In this document: positions 20,633 to 29,535 of the stretch, in pieces
Layout of the letters: each line of letters starts with the position of its first letter
Numbering within the stretch: the stretch's first letter is position 1
Assembly (NCBI RefSeq): GCF_019243775.1
Contig: NZ_CP069157.1
Coordinates: forward strand, 186,001 to 250,000
Direction of reading: 5' to 3'
Origin: Morganella morganii
GTDB taxonomy: Bacteria > Pseudomonadota > Gammaproteobacteria > Enterobacterales > Enterobacteriaceae
Length of the DNA stretch: 64,000 nt
Position numbers and translations under genes: made by a program
Notes under the pieces: model-generated
Database searches by the model: none
What the model was told of the DNA's origin: nothing
What the model saw: the letters and a program-made list of their open reading frames with translations, nothing else

Positions 20633-21366
20633 TGAAGAGCCTGAAGTAAGGCTTCATTATCTGCACCGGCGGCGACATCAATATTCTGCCAGCCCAGTGA
20701 TTGTGCGATAGCTGCCAGTCTGTCACTGACAACAATAATCCGGCATTGCAGCAGCCAGCCGAGGTGCGCGGCCGGTATCAGCTGCCGCAGCAGGTGCAGC
20801 ATTTCGCCGCTGGTCACGACCAGCGTCTGAACCTGTTGCTGCTGCCACAACAGGGCGCATTCCCCGCCGTCGTAATTTACGGGTTCGCGGCGGTAACATT
20901 CACAGTAATCCACCACTGCGCCCCGTTCGCGCAATGTCTGTGCCAGATGCTCTCTGCCGCCGTTACCGCGCAGCAGAAGTGCGCGGCGGCCGGTCATATC
21001 CTGTAAGTCCGGCAGGGTCAGCAGATGTTCGCTGGTTTCCCCGCCGGGCATAAAGGCGGCGGGTAATCCGGTCAGTTGTTCAAAGCAGTTAGCGGTTGAC
21101 TGACCAATCCCATAATAGCAAAGCTTATCAGACCACAGGTAATTCTGTTGAATAAGCTGTTCATTTGCGTGATAAACCGCATTCTTTGACAGCAGAAAAA
21201 GGGCATCTCCGGGAGAAAGTACCTCTGTTTTGGCAATCAGCAGCGGCAGCTCATGTCCCGGGGAAATACGGATGAGCGGGGCAGAAAGGGCATCCTGCCC
21301 GCGTGAGCGCAGGGCGCTGACCAGGGCTTCACCGGCCGGTGAGGGACGGGTGACCAGGATGGTCAT
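20629..21366 (-). CDS. hemD: HemD, uroporphyrinogen-III synthase
   Basis: 245 residues, the family length. Cyclises hydroxymethylbilane with inversion of ring [20 protein letters not shown] at the N-terminus, the two-domain alternation, and the TSGEML and [14 protein letters not shown] segments are typical. It overlaps hemC by 4 bases and hemX by 4 bases. Confidence 0.95.
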   Translation of the reverse strand: MTILVTRPSPAGEALVSALRSRGQDALSAPLIRISPGHELPLLIAKTEVLSPGDALFLLSKNAVYHANEQLIQQNYLWSDKLCYYGIGQSTANCFEQLTGLPAAFMPGGETSEHLLTLPDLQDMTGRRALLLRGNGGREHLAQTLRERGAVVDYCECYRREPVNYDGGECALLWQQQQVQTLVVTSGEMLHLLRQLIPAAHLGWLLQCRIIVVSDRLAAIAQSLGWQNIDVAAGADNEALLQALQ

Positions 21367-22304
21367 GCAGGCGTGTGCCCCTGATAGACTTCCGTCAGGA
21401 TAGCCCGTGCGCCGTTATCCAGCAGTTCCTCTGCGAGAGAAACCCCGGCAGCAGCGGCATCCTGCGGGTCGCACAGGCGTTCACCGCGGACAATTTCACT
21501 GCCGTCCGGTGCGCCGACCAGCGCGCGCAGCCAGATTTTATCCCCCTGCCAGATAGCATAACTGCCGATAGGCACCTGACATCCCCCTTCCAGCCGGGTA
21601 TTCATGGCGCGTTCAGCGCGGACACAGATATCGGTCTGCGCGTGATTCAGGGCGCTGAGTAAAGAGCGGGTGCGTTCATCATCCAGTCGGCACTCAATCC
21701 CGACCGCACCCTGACCGACAGCGGGAAGGGACTCTTCCGGCGGCAGCGCACAGCGGATGCGTTCATCCAGTTTCAGGCGCTTCAGCCCGGCAACCGCCAG
21801 GATAATCGCGTCATAGTCGCCGTTATCCAGTTTGCCCAGCCGGGTGCCGACATTACCGCGCAGGTCACGGATCACCAGATCAGGGCGGCGTTCGCGCAGC
21901 TGGCACTGACGGCGCAGACTGGAGGTGCCGACGATACTGCCGGGCGGCAGGGCATCCACACTGTCATAATGGTTGGAAACAAAGGCATCGCGCGGGTCTT
22001 CCCGCTCACAGATAGTGACTAATCCCAGTCCGTCCGGGAAATCGACCGGGACATCCTTCATGGAGTGCACGGCGATATCCGCCCGGTTTTCCAGTAATGC
22101 CAGTTCCAGTTCTTTGACGAACAGCCCTTTGCCGCCGACTTTCGCCAGCGGTGTGTCGAGAATAATGTCACCTTTGGTGACCATCGGGACGAGCTCGACG
22201 TGCAGCCCGGGGTGGCGCAGTTCCAGTTCCTGTCTGACAAATTCGGCCTGCCACAGTGCAAGCGGGCTTTGACGGGTGGCAATACGCAGAGATTGAGTGG
22301 TCAT
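21363..22304 (-). CDS. hemC: HemC, porphobilinogen deaminase (hydroxymethylbilane synthase)
   Basis: 313 residues from ATG 22304 ([19 protein letters not shown]). Polymerises four porphobilinogens on a dipyrromethane cofactor. The cofactor cysteine lies in [22 protein letters not shown] carries the catalytic Asp, and GTSSLRR binds substrate. The frame is open 48 codons further upstream but that segment is not family-like, so the internal ATG was chosen. First gene of hemCDXY, divergent from cyaA. Confidence 0.96.
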   Translation of the reverse strand: MTTQSLRIATRQSPLALWQAEFVRQELELRHPGLHVELVPMVTKGDIILDTPLAKVGGKGLFVKELELALLENRADIAVHSMKDVPVDFPDGLGLVTICEREDPRDAFVSNHYDSVDALPPGSIVGTSSLRRQCQLRERRPDLVIRDLRGNVGTRLGKLDNGDYDAIILAVAGLKRLKLDERIRCALPPEESLPAVGQGAVGIECRLDDERTRSLLSALNHAQTDICVRAERAMNTRLEGGCQVPIGSYAIWQGDKIWLRALVGAPDGSEIVRGERLCDPQDAAAAGVSLAEELLDNGARAILTEVYQGHTPA

Positions 22305-22977
22305 GATAATTATCAGGGATCCTTGTCTTTTTATCCGGTGTTTTTTTATGTGAAACATAGCCGGAAAAATAAGAAAAACTGCCTTTGTTTTATCATTTTG
22401 CTGATAATTTTTCCAGTTACGTGACGAGACCTGCCCGGCAGATAACAACGAAAAAAGACGATCAGTGAATAAATAGTCTCAGGCGGGTGGCAGGAGTCTG
22501 TCAGTAAATAATTAAAACATATTTTAAATAATAAAAATATTTTGCAATTATAAAATTGTATTAATTAAATCGATTCAATTTAAATAACTATTTCATAGCA
22601 TTATTAAAATAAATAAAAACGCCCTGAGTGAGTAAGCAGTATTACTTTTTCGGTTAAAAAGTGTACAAAAACAGAAACACACCGGTTTTCCCGAATATTT
22701 CCTTAGATTTTTTGTGTGTATCCCGGTGATTTTCAACGAAAATATATATTTTACAATTAGTTATCCGGCTAATAACAACTTTGAGTAATCGTGCCTTTTT
22801 TAGTGCGAAGCTTTACCCTTTGGCCCGAAGGTGTTAGATTGATCACGTTTCCGGCAATTTAACTTTGGTTCGATTCTTATCATTTTTCAGTATTACCTTA
22901 TCAGTCTGTATTCATACACGTATAAAGCCGGGCATCAGGTCGTTTCCAGTTACATGAAATAACATCAGGCGAATCCT
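22305..22977. other. hemC-cyaA divergent intergenic region
   Basis: 673 bases, AT-rich (especially 22500-22620), no gene. It must hold the divergent promoters of hemC and cyaA. A CRP site for cyaA is listed separately. I could not assign -10/-35 elements with confidence. Confidence 0.6.
22832..22847 (+). promoter_or_regulatory. CRP site in the cyaA promoter region
   Basis: TGTTA-GATTGA-TCACG, one or two mismatches from TGTGA-N6-TCACA. The extended sequence differs from the E. coli cyaA P2 CRP site (as I recall it) by a single base in the core, so negative autoregulation of cyaA by cAMP-CRP is likely conserved. Confidence 0.75.
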
Positions 22978-25578
22978 TTGTATCTTTATATTGAAACACT
23001 CAAGCAGCGTTTGGATGCAATAAATCAGCTCAGATCTGAGCGCGCGACCATCGGGATGAGTCGTGCGTTTAAAGACGTGTACAGTCTGCTGCCGGTACTG
23101 CTGCATCATCACCATCCGGATATGCCGGGCTATGTGCCGGGTAATGTGCCGCACGGTGTCTGTTTCTGGGCGTCCGATGATTACCAGTCACACTGGCTGG
23201 CGGAGTTTTCCCGTCAGCACGGAGAGTGTCTGCCGTGCAATGCCGGCGGCGAACTGCCGATTACCGGTATCTATTCCATGGGCAGCACCTCGTCTGTCGG
23301 CCAGAGCCACTCTTCTGATCTCGATATCTGGGTCTGTCATCAGTCCTGGCTTGATCACGATGAAAAACAGAACCTGCGCCGCAAATGCACACTGATTGAA
23401 GAGTGGGCAGCCGCAAAAGGTATCGATGTCACTTTCTTCCTGATCGATGAAAACCGTTTCCGCCACAATGCCAGCGGCAGCCTCAACGGTGAGGACTGCG
23501 GCTCGACCCAGCATATTTTACTGCTCGATGAATTTTACCGGACCGCCGTGCGGATGGCCGGTAAGCGTCTGCTGTGGACCATGGTTCCGGCAGAAGAAGA
23601 ACATCACTATGATGAATATGTTCTCTCCCTTTATGCGCAGGGTGTATTAACCCCGAACGAGTGGCTGGATCTGGGCGGTCTGGGCGAATTGTCCGCGGAA
23701 GAGTACTTCGGTGCCAGTCTGTGGCAGCTCTATAAGAGTGTGGATTCCCCGTATAAAGCCGTGATCAAAAGTTTACTGCTGGAAGCTTACTCGTGGGATT
23801 ACCCGAACGGGCAGCTTCTGGCAACTGAGTTTAAAAAGCATCTGCATGCCGGTGAGATTGTTCACCACGGCCTGGATGCTTACGCGATGATGCTCGACCG
23901 CGTCACCCGTTATCTGAAAGCTATCAATGATGAAACCCGCCTTGATCTGATCCGCCGCTGTTTCTACCTGAAAGTGTGTGAGAAGCCACCTGCGGATGTC
24001 AGTGAACGTGCATCATGCGGTTGCTGCGGCTGGCGCTGCCAGGTACTGTCTGAGATGGTGAAAGGCTGGGGCTGGTCCCCGGAACGGCTGGCGGTGCTGG
24101 ATCGCCGTAATGCCTGGAAAATTGAGCAGGTGCGGGATGCGCACAATGAGCTGCTCGACACCATGATGCAGAGCTACCGCAACCTTATCCGCTTTGCGCG
24201 CCGCAATAATCTGAGTGTCAGTGCCAGCCCGCAGGATATCGGGGTGCTGACACGGAAACTGTATGCCGCTTTCGAGGCGCTGCCGGGGAAAGTCACCCTG
24301 GTCAATCCGCAGATTTCGCCGGACTTGTCAGAAGAGAATCTGACCTTTATTTATGTTCCGCCGGGCCGCGCTAACCGCAGCGGCTGGTATCTGTATAATC
24401 AGGCACCGACAATCCATACCATCATCGGCCATCAGCCGCTGGAATATAACCGCTATCTGAATAAGCTGGTCTCCTGGACTTACTTCAACGGCCTGCTGAC
24501 TGACAGAACCCGCGTCTATATTCATAACGGTGAGTCACACTGCGACGAGCAGAAACTGCACGAACTGGTGCATGATGTATCGCAGAATTTCCCTATCCGC
24601 CTGCCTGCCCCGACACCGCGTGCGCTGTACAGCCCGTGTGAAATCCGCCATCTGGCGATTATTGTCAATCTGGAGCAGGATCCGACCGCAGATTTCGCCG
24701 AGCAGGTCGTGCATTTTGATATGAGCAAGCTGGATGTGTTCAGCTTCGGTCAGGAGCAGAAATGCCTGGTCGGCAGTATTGATCTGCTGTACCGCAACTC
24801 CTGGAATGAAGTGCGCACACTGCATTTCAGCGGTGAACAGTCGGTGCTGGAAGCCCTGAAAACCATTCTCGGCAAGATGCACCAGGATGCCGCACCGCCG
24901 TCCGGCGTGGAAGTATTCTGCTACAGCCGCCATCTGCGCGGGCTGATCAGCACCCGCATCCGCCAGCTGGTTTCCGAATGTATTGAACTGCGCCTGACCA
25001 CCAACCGTCAGGATCCGGGCCGCTTTAAGGCACTGCGTCTGGCCGGTCAGACCTGGGGGCTGTTCTTTGAGCGCCTTAACGTCTCGGTGCAGAAACTGGA
25101 AAATGCTGTGGAATTCTACGGTGCGATTTCCAACAACAAACTGCGCGGGTTTCCGGTGAAAATCAGCACGGAAACCGGTCATCTGCCGGATGTGGTGGAC
25201 GGCTATGCCAGTGAGGGGATTATTCAGTTCTTCTTTGAAAACCGTGATGATAACGGCTTCAATATTTATGTGCTGGATGAATCAAACCGGGTGGAAATCT
25301 ATTCCGGCTGTGAAGGCAGCAAAGAAGACCTGATCCGGGATGTCAGCCGGTTCTATTCCTCTTCTCATGACCGCTTCACTTACGGTTCCAGTTTTATTAA
25401 TTTCAATCTGCCGCAGTTTTATCAGATCCTGAAAACGGACGGTAAAACACAGGTTACGCCGTTCCACAGCACGATGTTCTCTCAGCCTGTTGCGGAAGAG
25501 CCGCGTGATACCGCGTATCCGGATTTTCATGCTGATGTCCGGCCGTTACAGTATCAGGCCGCCGGGCAGCGCGGCTGA
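22978..25578 (+). CDS. cyaA: CyaA, class I adenylate cyclase
   Basis: 866 residues. Makes cAMP from ATP; its C-terminal half is controlled by the glucose PTS (EIIA-Glc). The start is TTG (22978, protein [19 protein letters not shown]), the same rare start codon as E. coli cyaA, which keeps translation low. Catalytic motif GST at 102-104 with metal-binding D114 and D116 (SSDLDIWVC). The rest follows the family without gaps; the C-terminus is about 18 residues longer than E. coli. A hairpin and convergent cyaY follow. Confidence 0.97.
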   Translation: MYLYIETLKQRLDAINQLRSERATIGMSRAFKDVYSLLPVLLHHHHPDMPGYVPGNVPHGVCFWASDDYQSHWLAEFSRQHGECLPCNAGGELPITGIYSMGSTSSVGQSHSSDLDIWVCHQSWLDHDEKQNLRRKCTLIEEWAAAKGIDVTFFLIDENRFRHNASGSLNGEDCGSTQHILLLDEFYRTAVRMAGKRLLWTMVPAEEEHHYDEYVLSLYAQGVLTPNEWLDLGGLGELSAEEYFGASLWQLYKSVDSPYKAVIKSLLLEAYSWDYPNGQLLATEFKKHLHAGEIVHHGLDAYAMMLDRVTRYLKAINDETRLDLIRRCFYLKVCEKPPADVSERASCGCCGWRCQVLSEMVKGWGWSPERLAVLDRRNAWKIEQVRDAHNELLDTMMQSYRNLIRFARRNNLSVSASPQDIGVLTRKLYAAFEALPGKVTLVNPQISPDLSEENLTFIYVPPGRANRSGWYLYNQAPTIHTIIGHQPLEYNRYLNKLVSWTYFNGLLTDRTRVYIHNGESHCDEQKLHELVHDVSQNFPIRLPAPTPRALYSPCEIRHLAIIVNLEQDPTADFAEQVVHFDMSKLDVFSFGQEQKCLVGSIDLLYRNSWNEVRTLHFSGEQSVLEALKTILGKMHQDAAPPSGVEVFCYSRHLRGLISTRIRQLVSECIELRLTTNRQDPGRFKALRLAGQTWGLFFERLNVSVQKLENAVEFYGAISNNKLRGFPVKISTETGHLPDVVDGYASEGIIQFFFENRDDNGFNIYVLDESNRVEIYSGCEGSKEDLIRDVSRFYSSSHDRFTYGSSFINFNLPQFYQILKTDGKTQVTPFHSTMFSQPVAEEPRDTAYPDFHADVRPLQYQAAGQRG

Positions 25579-25583
25579 TATGC

Positions 25584-25606
25584 GACGGCACAGAACCTGT
25601 GCCGTC
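25584..25606. terminator. Hairpin between convergent cyaA and cyaY
   Basis: Perfect 10-base stem GACGGCACAG (25584-25593) with CTGTGCCGTC (25597-25606), loop AAC. It separates the two stops. No T-tract on either side, so it may act as a bidirectional terminator or 3' stabiliser. Confidence 0.6.
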
Positions 25607-25616
25607 AGTCTGACTC

Positions 25617-25934
25617 TCAGAAGCTGAACGGTTCGCCGCTCTGCTCGCTGATGGCCTGTGCCAGCATGGCAAACAGCTCGCCGCCGCTGCGGTCACAAAT
25701 CCATTTATCTGATTTCAGATCAAAATGATAGCCGCCGTTACGTGCCGCCAGCCAGATCTGATGAAATGCTTCCTGCTTGTTGATGATAATTTTTGAGCCG
25801 TTTTCAAAGCTCAGGGTCATCACACCGCCGTTGGTTTCGCAGTCAATATCCGCATCACCGTCGTAATCATCTAATTTTGCTTCAATATCCTGCAACAGCG
25901 CATCCGCTGTCCGGTGAAATTCTGTATCGTTCAT
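25617..25934 (-). CDS. cyaY: CyaY, bacterial frataxin
   Basis: 105 residues from ATG 25934 (MNDTEFHR); the ATG two codons earlier is too close to the GGAA element. Iron-binding regulator of IscS in Fe-S cluster assembly. The acidic helix ([18 protein letters not shown]) and the sheet motifs [18 protein letters not shown] and [15 protein letters not shown] are family hallmarks. Divergent from lptM. Confidence 0.95.
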   Translation of the reverse strand: MNDTEFHRTADALLQDIEAKLDDYDGDADIDCETNGGVMTLSFENGSKIIINKQEAFHQIWLAARNGGYHFDLKSDKWICDRSGGELFAMLAQAISEQSGEPFSF

Positions 25935-26026
25935 CGTCATTTCCTATTTGCTTTTCGACATCTAACTGCGATTATAGAGGGTATTGACCGATGATTAACA
26001 GGCATGACTGTAAATGAAGAAAAAAA

Positions 26027-26206
26027 ATGATCTGTGCGGTATCCGCCGTGATGCTGCTGACCCTGTCCGGCTGCGGACTGAAAGGCCCGCTTTACTTCCC
26101 GCCGGAAGAGCCTGCCGCCGCGAAAAGCGCGCCTGCAGCCAAGCCTGCGGCAGAGCAGTCTGCTGTGCAGACTGACAACGCTGAGCCCGGCAAAACGCAA
26201 AAATGA
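26027..26206 (+). CDS. lptM: LptM (YifL), small lipoprotein of the LPS translocon, start affected by an A8 tract
   Basis: 59 residues if read from ATG 26027: MICAVSAVMLLTLSGCGLKG, then GPLYFPPEEP and an Ala/Pro-rich tail. The lipobox LSGC and the segment CGLKGPLYFPP are the LptM signature. LptM helps LptD oxidative maturation at the LptDE complex. Oddity: the usual basic n-region is missing. An upstream ATG AAG at 26014 followed by eight A is out of frame by one base; with seven A it would read MKKKMICAVSAV, a standard lipoprotein signal. See findings. 44 bases before dapF. Confidence 0.85.
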   Translation: MICAVSAVMLLTLSGCGLKGPLYFPPEEPAAAKSAPAAKPAAEQSAVQTDNAEPGKTQK

Positions 26207-26250
26207 CCACCGGATAACCCCGGTTACTGAGGCGTAAACAGGATCTGAAC

Positions 26251-27075
26251 ATGCAGTTCACCAAAATGCACGGCCTGGGTAATGATTTTATGGTGGTGGA
26301 CGCCGTCACCCAGAATATCTATTTTTCTCCGGAGCTTATCTGCCGTCTGGCAGACCGGCACACCGGTGTCGGCTTTGATCAGCTGCTGGTGGTGGAAGCG
26401 CCCTATGACCCGGAACTGGATTTTCACTACCGCATCTTTAACGCCGACGGCAGTGAAGTGGCGCAGTGCGGCAACGGCGCGCGCTGTTTTGCCCGGTTTG
26501 TCCGCCTCAAAGGGCTGACCAACAAACGGGATATCCGTGTCAGCACGCAGTCCGGACGCATGGTGCTCACGATTGCCGATGATGACAATGTCCGCGTGAA
26601 TATGGGCGTGCCGGAGTTTGAACCGGCGCTGGTACCGTTCCGCGCGGTCAAAGAAGAGAAAACCTATATTATCCGCGCCGCTGAACGCACGGTTCTGTGT
26701 GGTGTGGTGTCGATGGGCAATCCGCACTGTGTTATCCAGGTGGAAAGCACGGAAACGGCGGAAGTTGAGGTTATCGGCCCTGTTCTGGAAAGCCACGAGC
26801 GTTTCCCGGAGCGGGCAAATATCGGCTTTATGCAGATCCTGTCGCGTGACCATATCCGTCTGCGCGTATACGAGCGCGGTGTCGGTGAAACACAGGCCTG
26901 CGGCAGCGGCGCCTGTGCGGCGGTTTCTGTCGGGATCCGCCAGGGCCTGCTGGCTGAAAATGTGCAGGTGGATTTACCCGGCGGTACCCTGTTTATCAGC
27001 TGGGAAGGTGAGGGAAAACCCCTGTTTATGACCGGCCCGGCCACGCATGTATATGATGGTGTTATCCATCTTTAA
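26251..27075 (+). CDS. dapF: DapF, diaminopimelate epimerase
   Basis: 274 residues, the E. coli length. Interconverts LL- and meso-diaminopimelate for lysine and peptidoglycan. The two catalytic cysteines are visible: C73 in [10 protein letters not shown] and the second in [13 protein letters not shown]-terminus [13 protein letters not shown]. Start of the dapF-yigA-xerC-yigB-(uvrD) cluster. Confidence 0.97.
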   Translation: MQFTKMHGLGNDFMVVDAVTQNIYFSPELICRLADRHTGVGFDQLLVVEAPYDPELDFHYRIFNADGSEVAQCGNGARCFARFVRLKGLTNKRDIRVSTQSGRMVLTIADDDNVRVNMGVPEFEPALVPFRAVKEEKTYIIRAAERTVLCGVVSMGNPHCVIQVESTETAEVEVIGPVLESHERFPERANIGFMQILSRDHIRLRVYERGVGETQACGSGACAAVSVGIRQGLLAENVQVDLPGGTLFISWEGEGKPLFMTGPATHVYDGVIHL

Positions 27076-27099
27076 TCATCATAAAGAGGATAAATAGCA

Positions 27100-27810
27100 A
27101 TGGACAGTCAACAGGATACGGCCGTATTTGCCCCTTCCGGAGAGCCGGATGAGGCGGCGGTGCTGGCGTATCTGAAAGCGCATCCGGATTTTTTCATCCG
27201 CAATGCCGCGCAGATCACTGACATGACCATCCCGCACCCGGTAAAAGGTGCGGTCTCTCTGGTGGAGTGGCAGCTCGGACGCCAGCGTGAGCGGATAGGC
27301 ACGCTGACGGATGATCTGATGCAGCTGATGATACAGGCCCGTGAAAACGAACACCTGTTCTCGCGCCTGCTGAAACTGCTGGCGTCGCTGTCCGCCGCGA
27401 CTTCTCTTGATGATTTTTCCGAACGCCTGAATCAGTGGGCGAAGGGGCTGAAACTCAGTCATGCCAGAATCCGTCTGTTTACTGACAGCTGGCGGCTGGG
27501 TGCGCCGTTCCGTCATCAGGATCTGGCCTTATCCCGCGCACACTTTGAAGCCATCCGTCTCTCCCGCTTCGGGGATCGCAACCATTATCTGGGACAACTG
27601 ACAGCCCCTGAAATTCAGCTGCTGCTGCCGGACAGTGCATTTGTCGGTTCAGCGTCTGTATCGCTGCTGGGCGGACAGCATGACCTCGGTGTAGTGATAT
27701 TTGTCAGCCGTGACAAGCAGCACTATCAGAAAGATATGGGTACCGCGATGCTGGAACAGGTAGCCTATTTCCTGCCGCAGCTGCTGCAGCGCTGGGTGGA
27801 GCTGGCATGA
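27100..27810 (+). CDS. yigA: YigA, DUF484 family protein
   Basis: 236 residues. DUF484 proteins have a GAF-like fold and are found between dapF and xerC across gammaproteobacteria; function is unknown. Visible: [12 protein letters not shown], a coiled-coil start [20 protein letters not shown], and the C-terminal block [38 protein letters not shown] at 27082-27089 is the ribosome site. The stop overlaps the xerC start by 4 bases. Confidence 0.93.
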   Translation: MDSQQDTAVFAPSGEPDEAAVLAYLKAHPDFFIRNAAQITDMTIPHPVKGAVSLVEWQLGRQRERIGTLTDDLMQLMIQARENEHLFSRLLKLLASLSAATSLDDFSERLNQWAKGLKLSHARIRLFTDSWRLGAPFRHQDLALSRAHFEAIRLSRFGDRNHYLGQLTAPEIQLLLPDSAFVGSASVSLLGGQHDLGVVIFVSRDKQHYQKDMGTAMLEQVAYFLPQLLQRWVELA

Positions 27811-28724
27811 CGGACAGCGCGGCAGATGACCTGCTGGTCACGGCAGAACAGTTTCTGCAGTATCTGCGGGTAGAGCGCCGGTTAAGTCCGGTCACGATTA
27901 CCAATTACCGCCGCCAGCTCACCGCGCTGGCGGAAATGATGGCCGCCGGTAAACTCCGCTGCTGGGCACAACTGGAACCGGCAACAGTGCGGATGCTGGC
28001 CGCAAAAAGCCGCCGTAACGGGTTACAGCCCGCCAGTCTGGCGCTGCGTCTTTCCGCTCTCCGTTCATTTCTTGACTGGCAGGTCAGTAACGGCCTGCTG
28101 CCCGCCAATCCGGCCAAGGCTGTCAGTGCCCCGAAACAGGGACGGCACCTGCCGAAAAATATGGATGTGGATGATATTACCCGGCTGATGGATATCAGCA
28201 GTAATGATCCGCTGACCGTGCGTGACCGTACCATGCTGGAAGTGATGTACGGCGCGGGGCTGCGTTTATCGGAGCTGGTCGGGCTGAATACCGGGGATTT
28301 TGACCTGGCCACCGGCGAAGTGCGGGTGCTGGGGAAGGGCAGCAAAGAGCGCAAAGTGCCGCTCGGCAAAACGGCAGTTGCCTGTCTGGAGCGCTGGCTG
28401 CCGCTGCGTGAGCTGTATGACCCGGAAGACCGGGCGGTGTTTATCTCCACCAAAAGCGGTAAGCGGATTTCAGCGCGTAATGTGCAGAAACGGTTTGAAT
28501 ACTGGGGCCTGCACCAGGGGCTGAACAGCCATCTGAACCCGCATAAACTGCGCCACTCCTTTGCGACTCATATTCTGGAATCCAGCGGCGATCTGCGTGC
28601 CGTGCAGGAATTGCTGGGGCATGCTAATCTGTCCACCACGCAAATCTATACCCATCTGGATTTTCAGCATCTTGCCAATGTGTATGATGTTGCACATCCG
28701 CGGGCCAAACGAGGAAAACCGTAA
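27807..28724 (+). CDS. xerC: XerC, site-specific tyrosine recombinase
   Basis: 305 residues. With XerD it resolves chromosome dimers at dif. Catalytic residues can be counted: R153 (GAGLRLSEL), K177 (LGKGSKER), H246 and R249 ([12 protein letters not shown]), H272 (LGHANLS) and the nucleophile Y281 (TQIYTHL). The SAM-like DNA-binding domain occupies the first 110 residues. The stop codon overlaps the yigB start as TAATG. Confidence 0.97.
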   Translation: MTDSAADDLLVTAEQFLQYLRVERRLSPVTITNYRRQLTALAEMMAAGKLRCWAQLEPATVRMLAAKSRRNGLQPASLALRLSALRSFLDWQVSNGLLPANPAKAVSAPKQGRHLPKNMDVDDITRLMDISSNDPLTVRDRTMLEVMYGAGLRLSELVGLNTGDFDLATGEVRVLGKGSKERKVPLGKTAVACLERWLPLRELYDPEDRAVFISTKSGKRISARNVQKRFEYWGLHQGLNSHLNPHKLRHSFATHILESSGDLRAVQELLGHANLSTTQIYTHLDFQHLANVYDVAHPRAKRGKP

Positions 28725-29440
28725 TGCGTTTTTACCGCCCCCTTTCACCTGTCCGCGCCATGACGTTCGATCTTGACGACACGCTGTATGATAATCGTCC
28801 GGTGATGGATAAAACCGAGGAGGAGGTCATTGCGTTTATCCGTCAGTATGATCCGCGTTTCAGTGAATTACCGGCTGACTATATTAATGTGTTCCGTGAC
28901 CGGATCCGCCGTCAGCAGCCGGAGATTTTCCATGATGTCAGCCGCTGGCGTCTGCTTTCCTGGCGCACCTTTTTCCTGCATTACGGCTATACCGCCGCCC
29001 GTGCTCAGGCTGGGGCGGATGCAGTGATGGCGCATTTTGCGCAGTGGCGCAGCCGTATTGATGTGCCGCAGTCCACGCATGACACGCTGACTGCGCTGGC
29101 GGCCAAAATTCCGCTGGTGGCGATCACCAACGGCAATATGGAGCCGGAAAAATGCGGGCTGGCAGATTATTTTACTTTTATTCTCAAAGCCGGTCCCGAC
29201 GGGCGGGCAAAGCCGTTCTGCGATATGTACCGCACGGCGGCGCAGCGGCTGGCTCTCCCGGCAGAAAATATCCTGCATGTCGGTGATAACCTGAATACCG
29301 ATGTGGAAGGTGCGCTGTGCAGCGGCATGCAGGCCTGCTGGATCAACCTTGACGGCCGTGATGTTTATCACGACCCGGAAACCCGCCTGCTGCCGCATAT
29401 TGAAATTACACAGTTGGATTCTTTAACCGGACTGTTATAA
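28724..29440 (+). CDS. yigB: YigB, HAD phosphatase (riboflavin pathway)
   Basis: 238 residues. HAD-superfamily hydrolase; E. coli YigB dephosphorylates 5-amino-6-(5-phosphoribitylamino)uracil and FMN. HAD motif I FDLDDTLYDN (DxDxT form), motif II ITNGN, Lys motif GRAKPFCDMY, and motif IV HVGDNLNTDVEGA are present. Its stop overlaps the -10 of the uvrD promoter. Confidence 0.94.
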   Translation: MRFYRPLSPVRAMTFDLDDTLYDNRPVMDKTEEEVIAFIRQYDPRFSELPADYINVFRDRIRRQQPEIFHDVSRWRLLSWRTFFLHYGYTAARAQAGADAVMAHFAQWRSRIDVPQSTHDTLTALAAKIPLVAITNGNMEPEKCGLADYFTFILKAGPDGRAKPFCDMYRTAAQRLALPAENILHVGDNLNTDVEGALCSGMQACWINLDGRDVYHDPETRLLPHIEITQLDSLTGLL

Positions 29441-29462
29441 TTTTATCTGTATAAAAAACCAG
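29414..29462 (+). promoter_or_regulatory. uvrD promoter with LexA-type SOS box
   Basis: -35 TTGGAT (29414-29419), 16-base spacer, -10 TATAAT (29436-29441). Immediately downstream is CTGT-ATAAAAAA-CCAG (29447-29462), a LexA box with the same imperfect CCAG half-site as the E. coli uvrD box. LexA bound here would cover the start region. Confidence 0.75.
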
Positions 29463-29464
29463 TT

Positions 29465-29501
29465 CTTCCGGATCCGGCTGTCCGGAAGGCGCTTTTTCTT
29501 T
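29465..29501 (+). terminator. Attenuator in the uvrD leader
   Basis: Stem CTTCCGGA (29465-29472) with TCCGGAAG (29481-29488), then GCGCTTTTTCTTT. It lies between the SOS-controlled promoter and the uvrD start, where E. coli uvrD is also reported to have an attenuator; it also serves as terminator for yigB transcripts. Confidence 0.75.
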
Positions 29502-29535
29502 CGCGGCGCTGCCGCACAAAACACTGATGGAAATT

